10,099 nt of DNA, taken from assembly GCA_021784205.1 (NCBI GenBank), contig JAJXTB010000097.1, forward strand, positions 1 through 10,099. Reading direction: 5' to 3'. The position numbers and the translations under genes are program-made. Every line of letters starts with the position of its first letter. Within the stretch, counting starts at the first letter, position 1. This stretch comes from Actinomycetes bacterium (GTDB lineage Bacteria; Actinomycetota; Acidimicrobiia; Acidimicrobiales; RAAP-2). Shown here piece after piece: positions 1-6,425 of this stretch. The notes under the pieces are model-generated. The model did not search any database, was not told the DNA's origin, and worked only from the letters and a program-made list of their open reading frames with translations.

Positions 1-978
1 GACGCCGTCGCGAACCCCGACCACTTCGGCATGGGCACTACGGTCATCGCGATCGCGCTGACCGAGGACGCGGCCGGCATCGTCTCGCCGACGCTCGTCA
101 ACGTGGGCGACTCACGGGTCTACCAACTGCGCGACGGCGCGCTGCGCCAGCTGAGCGACGACCACAGCGTCGCCGAGGAGTGGGTCCGGATGGGTCGACT
201 TACCCCCGAGGAAGCGGCGGTCCATCCCCGGCGCCACCAACTGACCAGGGTGCTCGGCATGGACGAGACGGTCGAGATCGACATGGTCTCGGTGGTCGCC
301 CAGCCGGGCGACCGGCTCCTGCTGTGCAGCGACGGCCTGTCCAACGAGCTCACCCCCGAGCAGCTCGTGCAGCTCGCGAGCCCGCCGATGCCCCTCGAGG
401 ACGCGGTGGACAAGCTGGTCGCGGCCGCCCGCGAGGCGGGCGGGCACGACAACATCACGGTCGTCCTGGTCGAGTTCGACGACGTCGTGTCGACGATGAC
501 CCCGGTGAAGAAGACGATCTCGACCGCCCCGGCGGCGGTTGCGCCGCCGCGCACGACGCGGCGCCGGTCGTCGTGGCTCACGTGGCGCGTCGCGCTGGCG
601 TCGCTCGTCCTCGTCGGCGTGGCGGCCGGCTTCGTCGCCATCATGCACTGGTACGCGTACTCGACGTACTACTTGGCCGACGACTCGGGCTACATCGCCG
701 TCTACCAGGGCCAGCCCAATGGGGTCCTATGGTTCGCATCGCGTAAGGTCCTTGATACGTCGTACCCCTCCGCTCATCTGCGGCCCGCCGATCAACGGCT
801 CTTGGCCGCGACCATCAGTGAGCCCTCGCTCACGTCGGCGCTGAACTACGCGGCGTACCTCAATCGGGCCTGGCACCTCTCGCGCACCATTCCCACCACG
901 ACCACGACCACGACCCCGGCCTCGTCGACCACGACCACCACCCGTCCGGTGACCACGACGACCAAGGCCAAGGGCTAA
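1..978 (+). CDS. pstP: PP2C-family Ser/Thr protein phosphatase, PstP-like, 5' partial
   Basis: The reading frame is open from base 1, and the residues before the first Met (DAVANPDHFG) continue smoothly into the PP2C motif GMGTTVIA, so the true start lies upstream of the window. Visible are 325 residues. PP2C metal-site motifs follow in order: VGDSRVY (Asp37 of the visible part), CSDGLSNE (Asp111) and GGHDNITVV (Asp150-Asn151). After the catalytic domain comes a basic linker, one membrane helix at about 197-217, a short extracytoplasmic region of about 75 residues, and a Thr-rich tail. This is the architecture of mycobacterial PstP, the Mn-dependent phosphatase that dephosphorylates PknA/PknB and their substrates, though the outer domain here seems short. 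The gene ends 3 bases before pbpA, so the two are surely cotranscribed. Family assignment is secure; the PstP name rests on architecture plus neighbours. Confidence 0.93.
   Translation, partial: DAVANPDHFGMGTTVIAIALTEDAAGIVSPTLVNVGDSRVYQLRDGALRQLSDDHSVAEEWVRMGRLTPEEAAVHPRRHQLTRVLGMDETVEIDMVSVVAQPGDRLLLCSDGLSNELTPEQLVQLASPPMPLEDAVDKLVAAAREAGGHDNITVVLVEFDDVVSTMTPVKKTISTAPAAVAPPRTTRRRSSWLTWRVALASLVLVGVAAGFVAIMHWYAYSTYYLADDSGYIAVYQGQPNGVLWFASRKVLDTSYPSAHLRPADQRLLAATISEPSLTSALNYAAYLNRAWHLSRTIPTTTTTTTPASSTTTTTRPVTTTTKAKG
895..963 (+). repeat. ACC/ACG low-complexity tract encoding a Thr-rich tail
   Basis: Repeated ACC and ACG codons encode runs of seven, five and four Thr broken by PASS and RPV, at the very C-terminus of the phosphatase and on the predicted outer face of the membrane. 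Sixteen of the 23 residues are Thr. Such tails are typical of disordered, often O-mannosylated, wall-spanning linkers in actinobacteria; glycosylation here is inference. Confidence 0.85.
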
Positions 979-981
979 GCC

Positions 982-2484
982 ATGTCGCGTCGACTGAGCG
1001 TCTTTGCGATCGCCATCATGCTGCTGTTCGCGGCGATCGCGGCCCAGGCGGTCAACATCCAGTACTTCAAGGCGCCGGCCCTCGACGCCTCGGTGAAGAA
1101 CCCGCGGAACTCGCAGTCCAACAACCAGTACCCGCGCGGCGAGATCGTGGCCGCCGACGGGACGATCCTCGCGCAGTCCGTCCCGGCGTCAAAGGGCTAC
1201 TACCCCTACACGCGCGTCTACCCACTGGGTTCGCTCACCTCAGGTCTCGTGGGCTTCGCCTCGCCGTTCTACGGGACCTGGGCGCTCGAGGCCGAGTACA
1301 ACCAGTACCTCATCGCCCACGCGCAGCCGCCCCAGAGCCTGGCCCAGGTCCTCGCGCCGACGTCGGCCGCGGACACGGTCTCGCTGACCCTCCAGCCGTC
1401 GCTGCAGCGCGTCGCCGCGACGGCTCTGGCCGGGCGCGACGGCGGCGCGGTCGTGCTTGACCCGCGTACCGGTGCGGTGCTCGCGATGTACTCGAACCCG
1501 ACCTACGACCCCAAGCCGTTCGAGTCGTCGAGTTTCGCCGTGGCCGAGAAGGCCTGGAAGACCGACGTCGCCAACAACGCCTACGGGTTCCCCCCGCTCG
1601 GTAACCTCGCGATCCAGCAGACCTTCCCACCGGGCTCCACGTTCAAGATCGTGACCACGAGCGCGGTCGTGGCGAAGAAGCCGAGCCTCTTCACGAAGAG
1701 CTTCCCGGTCCGCGCGACGATCCATCTACCCGACTCGAACAAGACGCTCTCGAACTACGCCTTCGTCCCCTGTGGCGGTGACATCCCCCAGATGCTGCCG
1801 CCCTCGTGCGACCAGGGCTACGCGCTCATCGGGCTCGCCCTCGGGGGCAACATCCTCGCCGAGACGGCCAACTCCTACGGATTCAACTCGGTGCCCCCGA
1901 TCGACCTGCCCGGCGCGCAGTCGAGCTTCTTCCCCTCGGCGTCGTCATTCCTCTACAACAAGCCGGGCATCGCGTACTCGGCCATCGGCCAGCAGAACGT
2001 CCGCGCGTCGGCGCTGCAGATGGCCCTGGTGGCGGCCGGTGTGGCCAACGGCGGCACCATCATGACCCCGCACCTGCTCGACTACATCGCCGGACCCGAC
2101 GGGTCAATCGTCAAACGCTACCAGGACACCGCCTGGAAGTCGCCACTCACGAGCGCCCAGGCGGCGCGGATCGTGCCCCTGATGCAAGAGGTCGTCCAAG
2201 CATCGGACGGCACCGCGTACGGCATCTTCCCGGCGTGGGCTGACGTGGCCGCCAAGACCGGCACCGCCCAGGTCGGCAACTCGGTCCAGAATACCGACGA
2301 CTGGATGATCGCCTTCGCCCCGGCGACCAACCCGACCGTGGCGGTCGCGGTGGTCCTGCCGTTCCAAGTCACCTCCGCGACCGGCGCGTCGGTGGCCGGA
2401 CCGGTCATTCGCTGTCTCATCGAAGGCGCACTCTCACTGCAGGCCGGGCGACCGGCGTCGGGCACGGCGACGACATGTCCGTGA
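982..2484 (+). CDS. pbpA: Class B penicillin-binding protein, PbpA-like D,D-transpeptidase
   Basis: The 500-residue protein crosslinks peptidoglycan stem peptides on the outer face of the membrane. It has an N-terminal membrane anchor (about 5-23), then the class B dimerisation-domain motif RGEIVAADGTILA. The transpeptidase domain follows, with SxxK as S219-T-F-K222 and KTG as K425-T-G-T. These spacings match M. tuberculosis PbpA (491 residues, nucleophile Ser222, KTG Lys424). At the position expected for SxN the sequence reads S275-C276-D277, so Asn appears replaced by Asp. The ATG is 3 bases after the phosphatase stop, with only a weak purine stretch (AAGGCCAAGGG) upstream, which suggests translational coupling. 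Gene order phosphatase-PBP-PASTA kinase fits the wall-growth cluster. Normally a RodA/FtsW glycosyltransferase partner precedes pbpA; none lies between here. It could be called PBP2/FtsI family more cautiously. Confidence 0.93.
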   Translation: MSRRLSVFAIAIMLLFAAIAAQAVNIQYFKAPALDASVKNPRNSQSNNQYPRGEIVAADGTILAQSVPASKGYYPYTRVYPLGSLTSGLVGFASPFYGTWALEAEYNQYLIAHAQPPQSLAQVLAPTSAADTVSLTLQPSLQRVAATALAGRDGGAVVLDPRTGAVLAMYSNPTYDPKPFESSSFAVAEKAWKTDVANNAYGFPPLGNLAIQQTFPPGSTFKIVTTSAVVAKKPSLFTKSFPVRATIHLPDSNKTLSNYAFVPCGGDIPQMLPPSCDQGYALIGLALGGNILAETANSYGFNSVPPIDLPGAQSSFFPSASSFLYNKPGIAYSAIGQQNVRASALQMALVAAGVANGGTIMTPHLLDYIAGPDGSIVKRYQDTAWKSPLTSAQAARIVPLMQEVVQASDGTAYGIFPAWADVAAKTGTAQVGNSVQNTDDWMIAFAPATNPTVAVAVVLPFQVTSATGASVAGPVIRCLIEGALSLQAGRPASGTATTCP

Positions 2485-2514
2485 CGACGCGGGTAATCAG
2501 GGCGAGCCAGGACG

Positions 2515-2520
2515 TAGGCT
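2515..2520 (+). promoter_or_regulatory. Possible -10 element (TAGGCT) for pknB
   Basis: TAGGCT fits the actinobacterial TANNNT -10 consensus and ends 9 bases before the pknB ATG, in the 45-base gap after pbpA. Transcription starting 6-9 bases downstream would give a leaderless or nearly leaderless pknB mRNA. No good -35 is visible, and readthrough from pbpA is also likely. Confidence 0.35.
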
Positions 2521-2529
2521 GGGGCGGGT

Positions 2530-4422
2530 ATGGAGCCCGTTAGCGATCCCCGTATCTACTCCCAGCGCTACCAGGTCACACACCTGATAGCCCGGGGTGG
2601 CATGGCCATGGTCTACCGGGCCCAGGACCTGCTGCTCAATCGGGCCGTGGCGCTGAAGATCCTCTACCCCGAGCTCTCGGCCGACCCCACCTTCGTCGAG
2701 CGGTTCCGGCGCGAGGCCCAGGCCGCGGCGAACCTCTCGCACCCCAACATCGTGCCGGTCTTTGACTGGGGCCAGGACGCGGGCACCTACTTCATCGTCA
2801 TGGAGCTGGTCGACGGGACGTCGCTCGCTGAGATCGTGCGGGGCTCGCGAACGCTCACGCCCTCGCGCGCCGCACAGATCACCGCCCAGGTGGCCGCCGC
2901 CCTGGGCTACGCGCACCGCGCCGGCGTGGTGCACCGCGACATCAAGCCCGGCAACATCCTCATCACCACCGACGGACAGGTGAAGGTCACCGACTTCGGC
3001 ATCGCCCAGGCGGTGGCGAGCGAGGACCACCTCGCCGAGGCCGGTTCGGTCATGGGCACCGCGACGTACTTCTCGCCCGAGCAGGCCGAGGGCGCGGCCG
3101 TCGACGGCCGCAGCGACGTCTACTCGCTGGGTGTCGTGCTCTACGAGCTGCTCGTCGGGCGTCCGCCCTTCGTCGGCGACTCGCCCGTGGCGGTGTCGAG
3201 TCAGCACGTCCACGGCACCGTCCCGTCGCCGTCGGACTTCTCGGACTCGGTCCCCACGGATCTCGAGGCGATCGTCATGCTGGCCCTGGCCAAGTCCCCG
3301 GACCAGCGCTATCAGACCGCCGACGAGCTTCGTGCCGACCTGGTTCGCTTCACCGAGGGCCAGCCCGTGCACGCCGCCACGCGTGACGGCGCCTACTACG
3401 GCGCCGACGTCACCCGGGCCGTCGCGGCGGTCACGCCCGGCGAGCGGACCCAGGCCGTGCCGGTCATGTCGGGCCCGCGCACCGACGTGCGCCGCCGACG
3501 CGGCGGCGCACGCGGCTTCGTGATCGCGGTCGTGGTCATCGTGCTGCTCGGAGCCGGTGGTTACGCCTACGCTCGGCTCGCGACGTCGAGCACGGTGTCC
3601 ACGATGCCCGACGTCGTCGGCCAGACGGTCGCGTCGGCGTCCTCGACCCTGCTCTCGGACAACCTCGTGATCGGCTCGACCACACTCGTGTACTCCTCGA
3701 AGGCATCGGGTACCGTGGTCAAGACCGACCCCGCCTCGGGCACGTCGGTGAAGAAGGGTGACACCGTCTCGCTGCAAGTGAGTCAGGGTCCCGCACCAGC
3801 CAAGGTGACGGTGCCCGACGAGACGGGCAAGGCTCTCTCGACAGCGCTCAGTGCGCTCCAGCAACTCGGCTTCGTGGTCACGGTCAACCAGACCTCCACC
3901 GCGCCGGCTGGCGGGGCGCCCAACACGGTGCTCTCCCAGACGCCCACCGGCGGCACGCAGTCCCACGCGGGGGCGAAGGTCGTGCTGACCGTGCTCTCCC
4001 AGGGGGCGACCTTCCCGCTGCCCGACGTTCGCAGCGACTCGCCGCTCCAGGCGGCGGCCACCCTCGGTCAGAACGGTCTGACCGTGAGCTCGACCACGAC
4101 GGGTTGTTCGAACACGGTGGCCCAGGGCTTGGTGCTTCGCACGATCCCGGCCGCCGGCCAGCCGGTGACGTCGGGCACGTCAGTCGAGCTGGTCACGTCC
4201 TCGGGGGTCTGCCAGGTCTACGTCGCCAACGTGATCGGCCAGACGCCCGCTGAGGCGTCGTCGACCCTCTCGGCCCAGGGCCTCAACCTCGGCCAGGTGA
4301 CCGACGCCCTGCCGACAGACTGTTTGACGCCAGGAACGTCGGGTCAGATCATCAGCCAGAATCCCGGTCCGGGGATCTCGGTGCCCTACGACTCGAGCGT
4401 GGACGTCACCGTCTGTCCGTAG
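2530..4422 (+). CDS. pknB: PASTA-domain Ser/Thr protein kinase, PknB-like
   Basis: This 630-residue transmembrane Hanks-type kinase couples sensing of wall fragments or lipid II to phosphorylation of division and wall-synthesis proteins. Kinase motifs are the Gly loop ARGGMAMVY, VALK with Lys43, RREA with Glu62, HRDIKPGN with Asp137, DFG with Asp155 and SPEQA. A juxtamembrane basic run (321-328) precedes one membrane helix (about 330-350). Four PASTA repeats follow: about 358-420, 425-492, 494-559 and 561-630. All four cysteines of the protein (526, 561, 598, 629) lie in PASTA 3-4. Between DFG and the GT of the activation segment the sequence is AQAVASEDHLAEAGSVM, so the two threonines phosphorylated in mycobacterial PknB (171 and 173) align with Ala169 and Ala171. 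The ATG lies 45 bases after pbpA and has no strong Shine-Dalgarno; a -10-like hexamer lies just upstream. No separate pknA is present in the cluster. Confidence 0.96.
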   Translation: MEPVSDPRIYSQRYQVTHLIARGGMAMVYRAQDLLLNRAVALKILYPELSADPTFVERFRREAQAAANLSHPNIVPVFDWGQDAGTYFIVMELVDGTSLAEIVRGSRTLTPSRAAQITAQVAAALGYAHRAGVVHRDIKPGNILITTDGQVKVTDFGIAQAVASEDHLAEAGSVMGTATYFSPEQAEGAAVDGRSDVYSLGVVLYELLVGRPPFVGDSPVAVSSQHVHGTVPSPSDFSDSVPTDLEAIVMLALAKSPDQRYQTADELRADLVRFTEGQPVHAATRDGAYYGADVTRAVAAVTPGERTQAVPVMSGPRTDVRRRRGGARGFVIAVVVIVLLGAGGYAYARLATSSTVSTMPDVVGQTVASASSTLLSDNLVIGSTTLVYSSKASGTVVKTDPASGTSVKKGDTVSLQVSQGPAPAKVTVPDETGKALSTALSALQQLGFVVTVNQTSTAPAGGAPNTVLSQTPTGGTQSHAGAKVVLTVLSQGATFPLPDVRSDSPLQAAATLGQNGLTVSSTTTGCSNTVAQGLVLRTIPAAGQPVTSGTSVELVTSSGVCQVYVANVIGQTPAEASSTLSAQGLNLGQVTDALPTDCLTPGTSGQIISQNPGPGISVPYDSSVDVTVCP

Positions 4423-4446
4423 CGCCGCGGCCCGCGGGTGATTGGG

Positions 4447-4452
4447 TACCAT
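4447..4452 (+). promoter_or_regulatory. Probable -10 element (TACCAT) for crgA
   Basis: TACCAT matches TANNNT and ends 8 bases before the crgA ATG at 4461, in the 38-base gap after pknB. The geometry fits a transcript that starts at or next to the start codon. There is no recognisable Shine-Dalgarno before this ATG, in agreement with leaderless translation. No clear -35 is seen. Confidence 0.45.
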
Positions 4453-4460
4453 GGACGCCT

Positions 4461-4736
4461 ATGGCATCGAGTGGGCCCAAGCGGCGAACCAGCAAAGAGA
4501 TGGGGCGCTACGTCACCGCTGAGCAGCGCGGCCGCTACACCCCGCCTCGGCCGCCCGGCGCGGACCACAGCCCCCACTGGTACGGGTGGATGCTGCTCGA
4601 CCTGCTGCTCTTCGGCCTGATCGTCATCGTGCTCAACTACCTCCAGGTCCTGCCGGGTTCGACCTCGGCGTGGTACCTGGGCATCGGGCTGCTCGCGATG
4701 TTCTCGGCCTTCTACATGGCCACGCGGTATCGCTAG
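4461..4736 (+). CDS. crgA: CrgA family cell division protein
   Basis: This 91-residue protein has a basic, Pro-rich cytoplasmic N-terminus (PKRRTSKEMGRY), two predicted membrane helices (about 43-62 and 69-86), and a short basic end (MATRYR). Length, two-helix topology, the W-Y-G-W entry to helix 1 and the M-x-x-R-Y-R end fit CrgA (mycobacterial CrgA is 93 residues and ends TMRWH). CrgA is an actinobacterial septal protein reported to bind FtsZ and class B PBPs such as FtsI and PbpA and to recruit them to the divisome. Its place directly behind pbpA and pknB supports that role. I chose the ATG at 4461 because it keeps the basic N-terminus and sits 8 bases after a TACCAT hexamer; an ATG at 4501 is a less likely alternative. 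Its TAG stop lies within a CTAG shared with the opposing thiolase gene. Confidence 0.88.
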   Translation: MASSGPKRRTSKEMGRYVTAEQRGRYTPPRPPGADHSPHWYGWMLLDLLLFGLIVIVLNYLQVLPGSTSAWYLGIGLLAMFSAFYMATRYR

Positions 4737-5911
4737 CCGAGCCGCTCGATCACGGTGGCGTTGGCCAAGCCGCCGCCCTCGCACATCGTCAGGAGTCCGT
4801 AGCGCCCGTTGGTGCGTTCCAGCTCGTTGAGCAGCGTCGCCGTCAGCTTCGCGCCCGAGGCGCCGAGCGGGTGGCCGAGCGCGATCGCCCCGCCGTTGAC
4901 GTTCACCTTGTCAAAGTCGGCGTGGTGCTCGCGCTGCCAGGCGAGCACCACCGAGGCGAAGGCCTCGTTGATCTCCACGAGGTCGATGTCCTCGAGCGTG
5001 AGCCGCGCCTTGGCGAGCACCTTGGTCGTGGCGGGGATCGGACCGGTGAGCATCGTGACCGGGTCCACGCCGGCGAGCGCGAAGGCGTGGAAGCGCGCGC
5101 GGGGCGTGTAGCCGAGCGCCCGGGCGCGCTCCTCGGACATGATGAGCACGGCCGAGGCGCCGTCGGTGATCTGCGAGGAGTTGCCCGCCGTGATGGACCC
5201 GCCCTCTTGGAACGCCGGGCGCAGGTTGGCCAGGGCCTCGAGCGAGGTGTCCGGGCGGATCCCCTCGTCGGTCCGCAGCCACTCGTCGGTGTCGCGGCCG
5301 TCGTCGTCGCGCACCGCGACCGGGATGATCTCGTGTTCGAAGCGACCCTCGGCGGTGGCGCGCGCGGCGCGGCGGTGGCTCTCCATGCTGAAGGCGTCGA
5401 GCTCCTCGCGGGTGATGTCCCACTGGTCGGCGATCATCTGGGCGCCGATGCCCTGGTTGCGCAGCCCGCCGACCGGCTCGTAGCGCTCGGTCACGCGCGG
5501 TCCGAAGGGGAAGCCCGAGTCCTTGCCGATCGACGAGCCCATCGGGACCCGCGTCATGACCTCGACCCCGGCGGCGACGACCACGTCGTAGGCGCCGGCC
5601 ATCACGCCCTGGGCGGCGAAGTGCATCGCCTGCTGACTCGAGCCGCACTGGCGGTCCACGGTCGTCGCTGGCACCGACTCGGGCCAGCCAGCTGCGAGCA
5701 CGGCGTTGCGCCCGACGTTGAAGGCCTGCTCGCCGGTCTGCGAGACGCACCCCATGATGACGTCGTCGATCGCCGACGGATCGAGGTCGTTGCGACTCGC
5801 CAGCGCCCGCAATGCCTCGGACGCCAGGTCCACCGCGTGCCAGTTGCGCAGCTTCCCGTTACGCCGGCCCCCGGCGGTGCGCACTGCGTCAACAATCACG
5901 GCTGTCGTCAT
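4733..5911 (-). CDS. Acetyl-CoA C-acyltransferase (thiolase), FadA5-like
   Basis: This 392-residue thiolase would cleave 3-ketoacyl-CoA with CoA to release acetyl-CoA, the last step of a beta-oxidation cycle. Numbered from the ATG at 5911, the nucleophile is Cys89 in VDRQCGSSQQA, the Asn of NEAF is Asn315, the catalytic His is His347 in GGAIALGHPLGASG, and the acid/base Cys is Cys377 in MCEGGG. The length is the usual one for the family. From memory, the whole protein resembles mycobacterial FadA5, the steroid side-chain thiolase (shared runs such as VNVNGGAIALGHP and INEAFASVVL), but substrate cannot be fixed from sequence. I preferred the ATG at 5911 over an in-frame GTG at 5926 because GAGAGG sits 7 bases upstream and MTTAVIVDAVRT begins at the usual thiolase N-terminus. 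Its TAG stop overlaps that of crgA. It diverges from the hotdog gene at 6003. Confidence 0.94.
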   Translation of the reverse strand: MTTAVIVDAVRTAGGRRNGKLRNWHAVDLASEALRALASRNDLDPSAIDDVIMGCVSQTGEQAFNVGRNAVLAAGWPESVPATTVDRQCGSSQQAMHFAAQGVMAGAYDVVVAAGVEVMTRVPMGSSIGKDSGFPFGPRVTERYEPVGGLRNQGIGAQMIADQWDITREELDAFSMESHRRAARATAEGRFEHEIIPVAVRDDDGRDTDEWLRTDEGIRPDTSLEALANLRPAFQEGGSITAGNSSQITDGASAVLIMSEERARALGYTPRARFHAFALAGVDPVTMLTGPIPATTKVLAKARLTLEDIDLVEINEAFASVVLAWQREHHADFDKVNVNGGAIALGHPLGASGAKLTATLLNELERTNGRYGLLTMCEGGGLANATVIERLG

Positions 5912-5918
5912 GGGCGAT

Positions 5919-5924
5919 CCTCTC
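5919..5924 (-). promoter_or_regulatory. Ribosome binding site GAGAGG of the thiolase
   Basis: Read on the minus strand, GAGAGG lies 7 bases before the ATG at 5911. It decides the start, because it overlaps the codons after the alternative GTG at 5926. It is the clearest Shine-Dalgarno in the window; the start codons at 2530, 4461, 6003 and 7382 have no comparable one. Confidence 0.7.
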
Positions 5925-5949
5925 ACTACTGGGCGAGCCCTCGGTGCGA

Positions 5950-5955
5950 ATCCTA
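5950..5955 (-). promoter_or_regulatory. Possible -10 element (TAGGAT) for the thiolase
   Basis: On the minus strand TAGGAT matches TANNNT and would start a transcript about 30 bases before the thiolase ATG, leaving room for the GAGAGG ribosome site. No strong -35 is visible. It lies in the divergent intergenic region, back to back with the TAGATT at 5991. Confidence 0.35.
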
Positions 5956-5990
5956 GACGTCGTCGCCAGACGATGGTCCTGGCGCCGGGC

Positions 5991-5996
5991 TAGATT
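5991..5996 (+). promoter_or_regulatory. Probable -10 element (TAGATT) for the small hotdog gene
   Basis: TAGATT matches TANNNT and ends 6 bases before the GTG at 6003, which itself has no Shine-Dalgarno. This is the spacing expected of a leaderless actinobacterial transcript that begins with GTG. No clear -35 is seen. Confidence 0.5.
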
Positions 5997-6002
5997 CGCC
6001 CC

Positions 6003-6425
6003 GTGATTCCCGTCGGCGTCGACCAGTGGCTCGCCGAGCGCACGCCGCCGGTCGCCGTGGCGCTCGGCGTCACGTTCGCCCGCGGCGGGGTCGACGGCGA
6101 GGACCTCGGCTGGGTCGAGGGAGCCTTCGTGCCCGAGGCCGTGTCCGGCGGGCCCGGCGGCGTCGTCAGCGCCGGTGTGCTCGCGGTCGCGCTCGGTGCG
6201 GCCATGGTGCTCGCCGTGGACGTCGTCGCGATGGGGTCGGGTCCGGCGTCGACGATCACCGCGCTGACGCTCGAGATCGATCGCGACCCGCGCTGTGACG
6301 AGACCCTTGTCGTGCGCGGCGAGGTCGAGGGACTGACCCGAGTCGGGGGTTCGGCCCGAGCCAGCGTGTCTGACGCGAGCGGTGCAGCGATCGCGCGCGC
6401 GGCGGCGACGCTGGCGCGCGCCTGA
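6003..6425 (+). CDS. Small hotdog-fold (thioesterase-like) protein with degenerate active site
   Basis: The 140-residue protein reads as one hotdog domain of the PaaI-like thioesterase type: a central-helix region around 51-72 (GPGGVVSAGVLAVALGAAM), then beta strands with the pattern TLEIDRDPRCDETLVVRGEV and a closing strand near 118-138. The active-site positions are altered. Where intact relatives have HGG and, nine residues after the His, DE, this protein has Ser56-Ala57-Gly58 and Gly65-Ala66. It therefore may bind acyl-CoA or act as a structural partner rather than hydrolyse thioesters; that is inference. The GTG start is supported by a TAGATT hexamer 6 bases upstream and by divergent orientation from the thiolase. 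Its TGA stop directly abuts the stop of the convergent pirin gene. Coding status is supported by a full-length frame between two well-supported genes; the fold call is moderate. Confidence 0.72.
   Translation: MIPVGVDQWLAERTPPVAVALGVTFARGGVDGEDLGWVEGAFVPEAVSGGPGGVVSAGVLAVALGAAMVLAVDVVAMGSGPASTITALTLEIDRDPRCDETLVVRGEVEGLTRVGGSARASVSDASGAAIARAAATLARA

Larger units (their letters stand above)
5912..6002. promoter_or_regulatory. Divergent intergenic region between thiolase and hotdog genes
   Basis: This 91-base gap is the largest non-coding stretch in the window. It holds the GAGAGG ribosome site and a TAGGAT hexamer for the thiolase, and a TAGATT hexamer close to the hotdog GTG, so both genes probably start here. 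I see no convincing operator palindrome or terminator. Shared regulation of the two acyl-CoA-type genes is plausible but unproven. Confidence 0.55.

Noticed and set aside
895..963. ACC/ACG repeats considered as a CRISPR or other regulatory repeat array
   Set aside because: The repeats are codon-periodic, lie wholly inside the phosphatase frame, and have no spacers.
2497..3966. Long minus-strand open frame (489 codons) opposite the PASTA kinase
   Set aside because: It is rich in Arg, Gly, His and Val with no family motif, as expected from the reverse frame of a GC-rich gene. The + strand frame shows clear kinase and PASTA motifs.
4425..4437. CCGC-GGCCC-GCGG inverted repeat after pknB as a terminator
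   Set aside because: The stem is only 4 base pairs, there is no T-run, and crgA follows immediately. It is probably just GC-rich sequence.
4451..4522. Short ATG frame (23 codons) overlapping the crgA start in another frame
   Set aside because: Its ATG overlaps the TACCAT hexamer, it has no ribosome site, and it ends inside crgA. Chance is the simplest explanation.
5912..5926. In-frame GTG giving the thiolase five extra residues
   Set aside because: The GAGAGG ribosome site overlaps this extension and is well spaced for the ATG at 5911, where thiolases normally begin.
4586..5956. Plus-strand open frame of 456 codons opposite the thiolase
   Set aside because: It begins inside crgA in another frame and has no recognisable motif. 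The thiolase on the other strand has all catalytic residues.
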